From NCBI GenBank assembly GCA_033980235.1, contig CM067066.1, positions 30,515,680-30,579,679 on the forward strand: a DNA stretch of 64,000 nucleotides, in the 5' to 3' direction. This DNA comes from Diadema setosum (Eukaryota; Echinodermata; Echinoidea; Diadematoida; Diadematidae). The notes under the pieces were generated by a model. The model was not told where the DNA came from and searched no databases. It was given only the letters and a program-made list of their open reading frames with translations. Shown in pieces: positions 54,765 to 64,000 of this stretch. Each line of letters opens with the position of its first letter. The first letter of the stretch is position 1. A program made the position numbers and the translations under genes.

Positions 54765-56120
54765 CTAAAGAATAAACACACAATTAATGTTCACTCTGAC
54801 GCTAAATTGCAAGCTATCTCGACTTTTTGTCAAATCTTTTGAATTGAAAATTTTTTCATGTATAAAATTTACAACCAGAGGAAATAAGATGAGATTGATG
54901 TTTAATGAGATGAACTCTAAATTGAAAGCGATACATGAAATAGATTCTTTAGTTATTATTTATCGGGTTCATAGGTGGAAAGATCATGTGGAAAATTCCG
55001 GGACAAGATATCTCTTCGCTGGATTGGTGTGAAATAGTCCAACAATATGCAGTGATATCGAGTGAAACATCTCCATGAAAAGTGACAACAAATTTACTCC
55101 TTAAACGACCAGAAAGGAGTCTAGAGGTGCAGAAAGTATGAGGAATTTATTTCGGTGGACAGAGCTACATCAATAACTACAGTGCACCTGTCGTTCTTAA
55201 TGATTTGCGGTCCATGGCAGAGTTTAAAATGAACAACGGAGATACATTGCGGTCTTCGTCAGGATTAAAGCTCTTGCAACAGAGCATCTGCTGAGCATTA
55301 TCTTTTCGTTAAAGTATCTTGTTATTCCGCTTTGCGTGGAGAATTTGTGCTACATTCATGGCGACTGACAATCGACATAAGAACACAATTGAAAAAAAAA
55401 AGAAAAAAATGCAAGAAATAATTGTCATGGTTGGCATTTAAATAGGTACATAGGATTCATCCCCTTCGGTTTCCTGAACTGTGTTCTGTCTGACGACGAT
55501 TAAAAAAACTGTGAAATGAATGACTATTCTGCCAAAGTTCACTTACACACATTGTCATTATACTGCAATACCTTTAATAGCATCAAATACTACGGTGATT
55601 TGTTTCAGGTTTATTCAACAGGGTAATCTATTATTCATTCTGAGTACCCTTACCTGGTTACAGCTGTACTCATACTCGGACTATTTAACGCCTATTGCGG
55701 GTAACTTAATACATTTTGCTTTTTGATGAATCATCAAATCTTCCCAAAAAAAAATCGCCTTACAATTTAACGAGAGTCGAATTTTGGCAAAGAATCAATT
55801 GACTTCAAATTTAGGAGCCGCTTGATGTACACATGCGGAAAATTTCGTTTAGCTGGTCATAATTTGAGTCCGACAAAAGTAAGAATTGAACTGGAGTCCC
55901 GACATGGTAAGGGAGATGTTCAATTGGTTTTATTGTCTTGTAATATCCTTTACTTGGAGTACCTTTGTGATGTTTGTCTACAGTAAAACAATGCAAATAT
56001 AGAAGACGAGATTATACCATTTTTCACCCTCAATGGAAGTTGGTTTTTATTAACCCATTCTATACGACAACCATTACTTGCTGGGCATTGTAAAATAGTC
56101 CATATGGGTCTCGTCTTATG
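54765..56120. other. No gene seen
   Basis: AT-rich; a short A-run near 55391. No supported features. Confidence 0.45.
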
Positions 56121-56127
56121 AATATTT

Positions 56128-56298
56128 GCGATTGATTCGAATCAATCTTATTAAGTTCTACTCATCCATATTTTAGCATCTCTGAGATTAATTTCAAATC
56201 CATCTTAGATAAACTACCCATTGATAGCAATTGCAACTGTTAGGACTGGATTGATCACCAATCTGCAATAGGTTGCGATTGATTCTAAATCAATCGCA
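56128..56298. repeat. GCGATTGATT palindromes
   Basis: GCGATTGATTCGAATCAATC (56128-56147) and the perfect palindrome TGCGATTGATT-CTA-AATCAATCGCA (56274-56298) lie about 130 bp apart. A related TTGCAATTGATCGCAA occurs near 56571. Possibly pieces of one decayed element. Confidence 0.5.
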
Positions 56299-56631
56299 GG
56301 AAATTTGAAGAAGAAAAATAATCTCAAACTTTAGGTTACCATTGAATCTACAAACAATCTGACAGTTTTGACATCAACATGATGAACAGGGTATAGTATT
56401 AGGTAGAGAGATGTGACTCTAAATCACGCAAGCAATTTTATGGTCACTGGGAATTTGTAATACGAAGATACCAATATCAGGTATACTTTTTGTGTATAGT
56501 GTTATAAGATTACACTTCATATTACAGATCATTTGAATTTGATCTTTATAATCATTATTACGACGGATATTTGCAATTGATCGCAAGTTGAAATCACCAA
56601 TTAGTTAATGAAACTTGAAGTTAATTTCGAT
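56299..56631. other. No gene seen
   Basis: AT-rich intervening sequence without recognisable features apart from the TTGCAATTGATCGCAA motif. Confidence 0.4.
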
Positions 56632-56775
<144 letters not shown>

Positions 56776-57089
56776 AATTTATATAACTATATGACTGAAA
56801 TTCAGAATTCCTCGGGGACAGGCCGCTTCGGAGGTTCTTATCGCAAGAATCCGGTCTTCAGAGAAATGGAAGATACGTATAGTATTTGGGTTCCAAGATG
56901 GCCCTGAACTGCATGCACGTGATATCCGGTAAAGCTAAAGGACAACCAACAACTATTTACTATAGGAATGAAACATAACTATTGGTCTCTCCAATGGTGG
57001 TAAATGGGCTTTGAGAATTAATGATACAGAACACTGCATCAAAGCATGCTTCCCATATAACGGCTACAATTAATTCATTTTGACTATGA

Positions 57090-57348
57090 GCTTATACTTT
57101 GATCAAGGTAAGATTTTTTATTCATTTTTTTTTTTGCAACTTGGCAACAAGGTGACAAAAAATATATAAAGTATAGTGATTGACGGGGAAAATAAATGGT
57201 TGAAAATGACTACAACTGATATGACCACAATGGAAACATAAACCAGGTTAAATTTATGGGCACTAAATAAAAGCATAAGTGCAGGATGTTCCATTTCGCT
57301 CTGAGTGTCAATATGGTAATTTGTAGTTACCTTGATCAAAGTATAAGC
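57090..57348. repeat. Segment bounded by a perfect 21-bp inverted repeat
   Basis: The left copy (57090-57110) begins GCTTATACTTTGATCAAGG and the right copy (57328-57348) is its exact complement. The enclosed 217 bp have no coding signal. It ends about 15 bp before the retrotransposon's 5' truncation point. Confidence 0.75.
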
Positions 57349-57362
57349 TAAGTATTGATCAG

Positions 57363-58772
57363 TGTTACGTCCCCTCGTGTTTGAAATCTGCATATATAAC
57401 ACCTCTTTTGAAAAAACCTTCCTTAGACCCAGATTCACTCCAAAATTACCGCCCCGTGTGTAACCTTCCATTTTTGTTTAAAATTTTGGAAAGGATTGTT
57501 TTCTCCAGACTTACAGATTACCTCTTGGTTAATAATTTATTCGATCCTTTTCAATCCGCATATCGTCCTTACCATAGCGTAGAAACCCTTCTCCTCAATG
57601 TGTCGAACTTCATCCTACAGGAAATGGATCGTGGAAATGTCACTGCTTTGATTTTACTTGATTTGTCCTCCGCCTTCGATACTGTTAATCATGCAATTTT
57701 GTTAAACACCCTCCAATCTCTTGGTGTAAAAGGTCAGGCATACGAATGGTTTAAATCTTACCTTTCATGCCACTCACAGGCAGTGTGTGTCAACAGCTGT
57801 AAATCAAATGCTATGCCTCTCAAATGCGGTGTTCCACAGGGCTCTGTGGGCGGGCCCACCTTGTTTTCCATCTATCTTATTAGCCTGGGACACTTACTGC
57901 GCCAGCACAAAATTAATTATCACATATACGCTGATGACATTCAATTGTATTTGTCTTTCAAACCTAACCAGGCCGATGCCTTACATGCTTTGAGTCAGCT
58001 TGAGAATGCAATGAACGATGTTTATTCATGGCTGAACTCACATTCTTTGAAATTGAATACGGATAAATCTGAGTTTTTAATGTTTGGTTCGAAGACACAA
58101 TTAGGTAAACTTGACATTAATTTTATCTTCTTTTCCGGCATGTCAATTAGTGTGTCCCAAACCTGTCGCAACCTGGGTGTAATGCTAGATTGTAATATGA
58201 CTATGTCTCATCAAGTTTCTAGCATTTGTAGATCTGTAAGATACCAACTTCGCAATATCGGCTTCATTAGAAAATATTTGAACCGCTCTTCTACCGAAAA
58301 ATTAGTCCGTGCCTTGATATCCTCTAGGCTCGATTTTGGAAACTCTGTCTTATTTAACTTACCACAAACTCAGCTCTCCATGCTACAGAGGCTTCAAAAT
58401 GCGGCAGCACGCATCATCACACTATCCAAGAAGCACACTCACATCACCCCTATTTTGAGATCACTTCATTGGTTACCAGTCAAAGATCGCATTATTTTCA
58501 AGATTTTACTTTTGACTTTTCATTGCATTCAGGGCACTGCTCCTCAGTATAATATTGACTTACTCCATAATTACATCCCTGCTAGATCTTTACGCTCATC
58601 CAACTCCGGTTCTCTGATAATTCCAAGATTCACTACAATATGGGGCACACGTGCCTTTGGCCATGCTGCTCCCACCTTATGGAATAACTTACCTTCAGCC
58701 GTAAAAAATTGTTCTTCATCAGACTCCTTTAAAAGCAGTCTAAAAACTCACTTGTTTAAAGCCTCAATTTGA
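57363..58772 (+). CDS. L2/CR1-type reverse transcriptase, N-terminally truncated
   Basis: Encodes the C-terminal part of a non-LTR retrotransposon polyprotein, which copies element RNA into DNA at the target site. No native start exists; homology enters mid-domain (YVPSCLKSAYITPLLKKP), and an in-frame stop lies at 57333. Counting the TTG at 57381 as residue 1: NYRPV at 22-26; motif A LLDLSSAFDTVNH at 92-104 with catalytic Asp94; motif B CGVPQGSVGGPTLF at 149-162; motif C YADD at 183-186 with Asp185 and Asp186; then SLKLNTDKSEFLMF and LGVMLD. The C-terminal LHWLPV, LWNNLP and SFKSSLKTHLF segments are typical of L2. Motif B has VGGPT where VLGPL is usual, possibly harmful. Over 460 codons are open. 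Not a host gene. Confidence 0.9.
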   Translation, partial: CYVPSCLKSAYITPLLKKPSLDPDSLQNYRPVCNLPFLFKILERIVFSRLTDYLLVNNLFDPFQSAYRPYHSVETLLLNVSNFILQEMDRGNVTALILLDLSSAFDTVNHAILLNTLQSLGVKGQAYEWFKSYLSCHSQAVCVNSCKSNAMPLKCGVPQGSVGGPTLFSIYLISLGHLLRQHKINYHIYADDIQLYLSFKPNQADALHALSQLENAMNDVYSWLNSHSLKLNTDKSEFLMFGSKTQLGKLDINFIFFSGMSISVSQTCRNLGVMLDCNMTMSHQVSSICRSVRYQLRNIGFIRKYLNRSSTEKLVRALISSRLDFGNSVLFNLPQTQLSMLQRLQNAAARIITLSKKHTHITPILRSLHWLPVKDRIIFKILLLTFHCIQGTAPQYNIDLLHNYIPARSLRSSNSGSLIIPRFTTIWGTRAFGHAAPTLWNNLPSAVKNCSSSDSFKSSLKTHLFKASI

Positions 58773-58910
58773 CTACTCATTACATGTACTTGATATTTGT
58801 ATGTCCTTTATCTCCTTCACTTTCTCTTCCTTCCGCGCCTAGAGCACTCTGCAGAGTGGATTTGGCGCTATATAAATCATATCAATTATTATTATTATTA
58901 TTAAAAAAAG
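57363..58910 (+). mobile_element. 5'-truncated L2/CR1-type non-LTR retrotransposon
   Basis: A reverse transcriptase frame is followed by a short 3' UTR with GGCGCTATATAAAT and an ATT-repeat tail (about 58884-58903), the usual ending of L2-type elements. Homology starts abruptly near 57363 within the reverse transcriptase domain, so the endonuclease and ORF1 are missing, as expected from incomplete reverse transcription. The frame is otherwise intact, which suggests a fairly recent insertion. No target duplication was recognised. Confidence 0.88.
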
Positions 58911-59130
58911 AAATGACCAAAACTTTGCCAAAAGTCATTTTAGTGCCCGTTTTCCTGAATCCGAATGATTTCTCGTAGTTGGCGATAGACATGATAGATT
59001 TGTTGAATTCAGAGTGAGTGATACATCCAAGGTTTGCACCCCAACTATCATACATACACATGGTAAAAGGATTGAATCACCTGAAAAAAGACTGTTATAA
59101 ACACACAGGTTTATACAACCTGATATATGT

Positions 59131-59167
<37 letters not shown>

Positions 59168-60088
59168 ACACAGTGAAGTTGTAACACCCGCTACATCCTT
59201 TTTTCCGTCACGATTATACAACATACATTAATATCATTAATATCTATGTATAAAAAAAAGTCTTTACATATATACATAATATAAAAATGTATATTTATAT
59301 TGTGTAATGCAGGCAAAACTCTTTATAATAACGGGCACGAATACAGACAGATTAAAATAATTATTGTGATAACATTTTTTTTTTACGTAAAGATGTTTTT
59401 CCGCATGCATGTCTTCGTAACTCACTGGATAGATAACGGATAAATAATTTAGGAAACACATAACGAAAATTCGCTTACGTCGGATTTTACCAGTAAAGCA
59501 ATCATTTTTCCTCTTAAATTATTCGTTGCATCAAAATTGGAAGAACGTTGAAAAGTATTCACTGCCAAATACACGCTTCGAGAATTCACAAACCAGGCGC
59601 AAAGCTTATACACATTACACAATAACGAACACATACGGCACTTCTACATGTTTCACCTCATCACACACGAAATGGAGAGGTATTAGCCCTACTCGTAATA
59701 CACGCGCAGTGCAGTGTACGTAATAGCATACGGTACAACGTATAATATAATTATCTTCTAATAATTATTATGCGCACGTAGTCGTAGGAGAGTGTGTAAC
59801 ATTAGTTAGCCAAGATAGGCGGACACCTCCATTACCGAATGAATGCTGAGAACCCGCAAAAAAGACTGGATAGGAAAAAACAAACAAACAAACAAACAAA
59901 CAAACATCCTCCCCTCCCCCAATTATTTACCTTGAGACAACAATATTCACTTACAGTCGGAGACAATGCATGAGTAAACTGAACTTTCATAACAAATGGT
60001 TGGATGGTTTCCAAATGGCTTTACACACATAACAGTTTACAAAATGAATTTGCTTTCCAAGATACTCGGTATGTGGCACAAAATTTAC
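58911..60088. other. No gene seen; simple repeats
   Basis: CA repeats at about 59139-59172 and CAAA repeats near 59878-59905. Remaining frames are short and unrecognised. Confidence 0.5.
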
Positions 60089-60092
60089 ACTT

Positions 60093-60339
60093 GAAGGGTT
60101 TGTTTGCAAAAACCGATAAGTCCATTTTTGAAGATTTTGAAGTAAGATCTCTGTCATAAAGTACAAAATAATACCTTTTAAATGATATATTGGTCATTAC
60201 ATGTAAAGGTATATTTTTGAAGTTATGGTCAAAAGAAGCAAAAATTTTCTTATTATTCTCTTTATTTTTCTTGAACTTTAATCGCAAATATCTCCATTTG
60301 GCAAATATGGACTTATCGGTTTTTGCAAACAAACTCTTC
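60093..60339 (+). mobile_element. 4-bp-TSD TIR element, copy B
   Basis: 247 bp, about 96% identical by eye to 54299-54545 and in the same orientation. It is flanked by ACTT at 60089-60092 and 60340-60343, a different duplication from copy A, which proves independent insertion. Confidence 0.9.
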
Positions 60340-60404
60340 ACTTGCTAACGACAACTTTCTTACCTGCAGATGGGTTCAATGATCGTCTGTACTCCTGTAA
60401 GCAG

Positions 60405-60634
60405 TTTTTTTTTCAGACGGCACAGATTGGGGCATGGCGCATGTTAAACCTATGGGAAAACGTTGGGTTAGGGTTTTTGGTTAGGGTTAGGGTTGGGGTT
60501 AGGGTTAGGGTTAAGGTTAGGGTGAGGGTTAGGGTTTGGTGGTTAGGGTTAGGATTAGGATTAAGGTTAGGTTTAGGGATAGGGTCCCCAATAGATTTTT
60601 AGGGTCCCCAATCTGCGCCGTCTAAAAAAAAAAA
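60405..60634. mobile_element. TIR-bounded element with TTAGGG core
   Basis: The left end is a T-run then CAGACGGCACAGATTGGGG (from 60414). The right end is CCCCAATCTGCGCCGTCT (60606-60623) followed by an A-run, so the inverted repeat includes the homopolymers. The core (about 60464-60585) is TTAGGG repeats with GTGAGG, GGATTA and similar variants. No coding capacity. A double-strand-break telomere patch would not explain the matching ends. Confidence 0.75.
60464..60585 (+). repeat. Interstitial TTAGGG repeats
   Basis: About a dozen recognisable TTAGGG units mixed with variants. TTAGGG is the telomere repeat of most animals outside arthropods and nematodes. Its position inside a TIR-bounded element argues against a recent chromosome end. 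Confidence 0.9.
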
Positions 60635-60761
60635 CACGCCTCCTGTATCATTATTAATAACCTTTGGGCTTCTGTTTTAAGGGAATTTTAATAACGAAAA
60701 AAATCTTGGGTTCCGGAGTATCTCGTTTATTGCGGTGTTCCTTGTGTATATATACGTATAA
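60635..60761. other. No gene seen
   Basis: Short single-copy-looking spacer. Confidence 0.5.
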
Positions 60762-60882
60762 CAATAAATAAATTAATAGATTAATTAAATAGATGAATAA
60801 ATGAATGAATGAATGAATGAATAAATAAATAAATAAATCATGTATTCAATAAATCTATCTATCTATTTAACTATCTATCTAT
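60762..60882. repeat. (TAAA)/(TGAA)/(TCTA) simple repeats
   Basis: AATA and TGAA tetranucleotides to about 60838, then TCTA repeats at about 60853-60882. Confidence 0.92.
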
Positions 60883-60971
60883 TGTTAATGCGTACATAAA
60901 ACATACAAAATCACAACAACACACACTGTGTATAATAATATTATAATCACATAAACTTGAATAGAGTGATA

Positions 60972-61125
60972 CCAGTAATGGTAATGGTAATGGTAATGGT
61001 AATGGTAATGGTAATGGTAATAGTAATAGTAATAGTAATAGTGATATTAATGATATAACAATACTGGTACACCGTGTAGTAATAATATAGTAGTAGTAGT
61101 AATAATAATAATAATAATAATGATG
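60972..61125. repeat. (TAATGG)n hexanucleotide and TAG/AAT repeats
   Basis: About seven or eight TAATGG units to about 61019, then TAATAG units, then TAG and AAT trinucleotides at about 61081-61125. Confidence 0.92.
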
Positions 61126-62684
61126 TAATAATAACAATCTTTGGCATGGTCCTGCTATGCTCTCCAAGAAGTTTGATGGAGCTAGATGCTGTTTTTCCAT
61201 TCTTTACTGTGAGTTCCACTTGGTTCGCATTCTTTAGATATCGTTATACGAACTGAAGTACCTGAAGCTCACATATTTCTATTGTTCTTTGGCACACGGA
61301 ACAACTACTTACATCCGCACGAACAACGCTCAAGGAAGAAATACCAAGACTTTGATTGCCATATCGATGACATTTCTATTATTGGAAGACCTCTAGTGGC
61401 TTGATTAGCACCTGCTGGACAAGAGAGAAAAGGCCCTGGTGAGATACTGTTTTCACATTATCTCCTTTGAATTCTCCTTTGTTGAATTCCTGCCATTCCT
61501 TGAAAAACGGTTTGGCATTCGCTCTCGATAAGAGGGTTTGTTGAGTATTTTAGGGTTTTATCTTTTACCCTCTTTACCTGACACATTTTGCTGACCTCTT
61601 GTTTGTGAGGCAAACGCGCCAACAAGAAAGCAACTCCCCGCCCTCGTGTTTAAGTATAGTGGGCGTATACGGTTACTTATCACTTACCGGATAGGGTGAT
61701 CACAACTCCAGGATATTTTTCAAAGAGCAACATGTTGACAATCAAAGCCAAGACATCGTGCTCGGAAGGGTCTCAAAATTCATCTTCCACCATTTAGAAT
61801 TTACTTGCAATGCATCAAAACAAGAAGCTCATGGGGATGACGCGATTTGCTAGGATATTGAGTTGCTTTGGAGTATTTTTGAAATCAGAGGTGGAGATAA
61901 TCTTTATCGAAAGACAAGACGTCTATTTCTGAAGCACCTTGCACATTCACTAGTTGGTAGGTAGAACATTGAGTGACCATTGGTCATGTCCTAACAATCG
62001 TATTTTCCTACAATCTGTTTGCAATTCACTCTAGCGCAGAAGATCAGTGGATAATGCTGTGGCTCGATTTGTCGATTATCGATAATTGATGATAAAAACA
62101 ATTAAAAAAAAAGAAGAAATACATAGCAACCACGATCGGGTATGCTCTGGAATTGTCGTACCTCCGGTGAACTTTTTTTTTCTTTGGTTAATATTTCTCA
62201 TTTTTGCCATTACCCAACTGAAAACGTGCTATCACACGTTATTTCACACATTTCTCATGCATATATATATACATTTTAGTGGAAAAAAATTGACGTTTCT
62301 GCAAGCATATGAGAATCCTTTTTTTTAATTTAGTTAATCAGTGCTGTCATTGAAAAAAGAACACAACAATGAAAAAACAAAGCAAAGCAGCATCATATAT
62401 ATTACGTAATAGTCCACGCATCCTCACTTCACCGCGAGGTGATTGAAGTTTGATATCCTCAGGGCATTTCAAGTAAGATTGTTTTGCCAGCCATTTTGAG
62501 CGTATTTGCTGTGTGTTTCCTCGGAAATTCTTTGGAAAGAACATTTTTTTTTTTTTTAAATAGATGCACGGACTTGTGGAAGAAATGTCAGCCTGTGGCT
62601 GAAGCAAGTGCCGGAGTGGAAACAAAATAAATGAGATGAAATGAACGAAATGCCCCTGCATGTTATCGCATGTATGTTCAACTT
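61126..62684. other. No gene seen
   Basis: Mixed sequence with A-, T- and TA-runs. A long antisense frame at 62347-62907 (186 codons) runs into the neighbouring TIR element and has low-complexity patches. It is not recognised and is not supported as a gene. Confidence 0.45.
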
Positions 62685-62686
62685 TA

Positions 62687-63038
62687 AAGGTATTGTTTAC
62701 CATTGGGGGCAGTGATTTAAAGAATGTTCGAGTTATCACATTTGATGCATGATATGTGTAGGTCAGTTGTATCCATATTAAAATTTTGCAACAAAGCCTA
62801 AAATATAAGGAGATATCATTATTTTTCTCATCAAATCGTAACTGTAGGCGGTTTAGTCTAAAGACAATTTTATCATAGCTGTTGTTCACATTTTGTGTAT
62901 TCAACAATACCTAACATTGATCACATTGATTAACTTATTTTCACTGGTTGTTTCTATCCCTAACTCACATTTTAGAACTATTTTGAAGCGCTAAAGCTGG
63001 GTTTTTTTGTTTCATCTGCAAATGGTAAACAATGTCTT
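62687..63038. mobile_element. 352-bp TIR element with TA duplication
   Basis: The left end AAGGTATTGTTTACCATT faces a right end whose complement reads AAGACATTGTTTACCATT, flanked by TA at 62685-62686 and 63039-63040. The interior is AT-rich and non-coding. TA duplication fits a Tc1/mariner-type MITE. Confidence 0.75.
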
Positions 63039-63040
63039 TA

Positions 63041-63389
63041 GCTTCAAACGCATACAAGGTATGGTTTTAATATTCAAGGAAGATAATCATGTGACTATTC
63101 TACGGAAAATTCCTTTTGTACAGTCCACTGTGCATGTCTAAACAGCTGCAGTCAGTTTGCATCAAATATTATAAGCTCGCCACCTTGGTGCCAAGTGATT
63201 TGACCAATATACAGATATTGGCGCGAAATGGATTTGTCAAACTAGCCTCTTTTTTACGAGGGTTTTGAAAGGGTACTCCAAAATGCACAATAAAGAAAAA
63301 GAAAAGTAAATTGCTGTGATATAATAAGACGATGTAGGTTAGGTCTTTTTAGCAGATGTGTGCATTCTTAACCAAATAATGTATATAAC

Positions 63390-63390
<1 letters not shown>
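63041..63390. other. No gene seen
   Basis: AT-rich sequence without recognisable features. Confidence 0.45.
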
Positions 63391-63461
<71 letters not shown>

Positions 63462-63472
63462 ATATAATATAA
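63391..63472. repeat. (TA)n then (TATAA)n microsatellite
   Basis: About 30 TA units, then three ATAAT-type pentamers. Confidence 0.95.
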
Positions 63473-63551
63473 CGCGAAGAACCAAGAAATAAACTAGAAA
63501 TGCATTATTTCGCCAATAAAGAATGAGTTTATTGTACTCAAATTTTCGGTG

Positions 63552-63647
63552 ACCTCCACCTTCTTCAGGAGTCTCTACGGGGAATGTATGTCAGCTTGGA
63601 AGACATACATAGATTTCCCCGTCGAGACTCCTAAAGAAGGTGGAGGT
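63552..63647. repeat. Long hairpin with ~42-bp arms
   Basis: ACCTCCACCTTCTTCAGGAG and CTCTACGGGGAA on the left face GACATACATAGATTTCCCCG and CTCCTAAAGAAGGTGGAGGT on the right, with a 9-nt loop and few mismatches. The minus-strand CTGAAGAAGGTGG ... CACCGAAA ... AATAAA layout recalls the terminal regions of some invertebrate retroelements, but I cannot assign it. Confidence 0.7.
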
Positions 63648-64000
63648 GGAGAATTGGAAAATCGTCATTTATATTTCACTTTTGTCAAACAAATTTCAAA
63701 ATTAAGCATTCAAAGTCGTCAATTCGCATCACTGAATTCGTCAAGTGTTAAGTGCCTTTGTAAGGAGGGTGAAATAGATCCGTAATCTTTTCTTTAGATG
63801 ATAATCTCCTGTTCTTCCAACCTGATTAGTGATCGCATGTTGTCCTGGGTGTTTGGTGTAGCCTTTTACGTTCAACCAAGAAAGATGCAAAGTCCATTAC
63901 TTTATGTACATGGCTTTTCAATTCGAGAAAAACGTTTTTTAATTGCATCTTCCTCTAATGACTTTGCTCCTAGTTAATAATTGTGTCACTGCACATGTTT
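63648..64000. other. No gene seen
   Basis: A short plus-strand frame runs to 63785; unrecognised. Confidence 0.4.

Noticed and set aside
57787..57993. Second frame inside the L2 reverse transcriptase
   Set aside because: A shadow of the reverse transcriptase frame in another phase.
60464..60585. True telomere or recent chromosome end
   Set aside because: Unrelated sequence continues on both sides and matching inverted ends bound the block.
62347..62907. 186-codon antisense frame as a gene
   Set aside because: It overlaps the TA-flanked TIR element, contains homopolymer-derived residues and matches nothing recognisable.

Overview
This window looks like non-coding DNA from an animal, most likely a marine invertebrate. 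The reasons are an AT-rich background, dense simple repeats, a 5'-truncated L2/CR1-type non-LTR retrotransposon, several short terminal-inverted-repeat (TIR) elements, an interstitial TTAGGG block, and no bacterial-style genes. An echinoderm or another marine deuterostome would fit, but the sequence alone does not settle it. I found no convincing host protein-coding exon. The only substantial open frame that looks like a real protein is the reverse transcriptase at 57363-58772.

Positions 1-26300 are one head-to-tail array of a complex unit of about 1.75-2.6 kb. Eleven unit junctions are visible, each beginning at CTAGA, and a 200-N assembly gap (26301-26500) cuts the array. Each unit has two parts. 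The first is a module of roughly 150-bp subrepeats carrying TGACCTTTGACC and CAAGATGG(C/T). The second is a CpG-rich module with repeated TGACGTCA palindromes and alternating purine-pyrimidine GCGCGCG tracts, usually closed by a strong hairpin just before the next CTAGA. Four units carry a degenerate tRNA-like cassette. One unit is split by a 2.3-kb element (4796-7099) with about 660-bp inverted arms, a TA target duplication, and ten mirror-arranged copies of a 20-bp motif.

Positions 26501-64000 are mostly single-copy-looking DNA studded with microsatellites and small mobile elements. These include a 357-bp palindromic element with TTAA duplications (27721-28077), three members of one TIR family each with its own 4-bp target duplication (45586-45843, 54299-54545, 60093-60339), two unrelated TIR-bounded segments with telomere-like interiors (54557-54764 and 60405-60634), a TA-flanked element (62687-63038), and a minisatellite (49236-50915) that has itself been duplicated. 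Long stretches between these show nothing I can name.

The best candidates for undescribed biology are the composite array (its CTAGA/hairpin boundary and its near-identical duplicated module), the long-TIR element with mirrored motif arrays, and the TIR elements with telomere-like interiors. No computation was run; identities and boundaries were read by eye.
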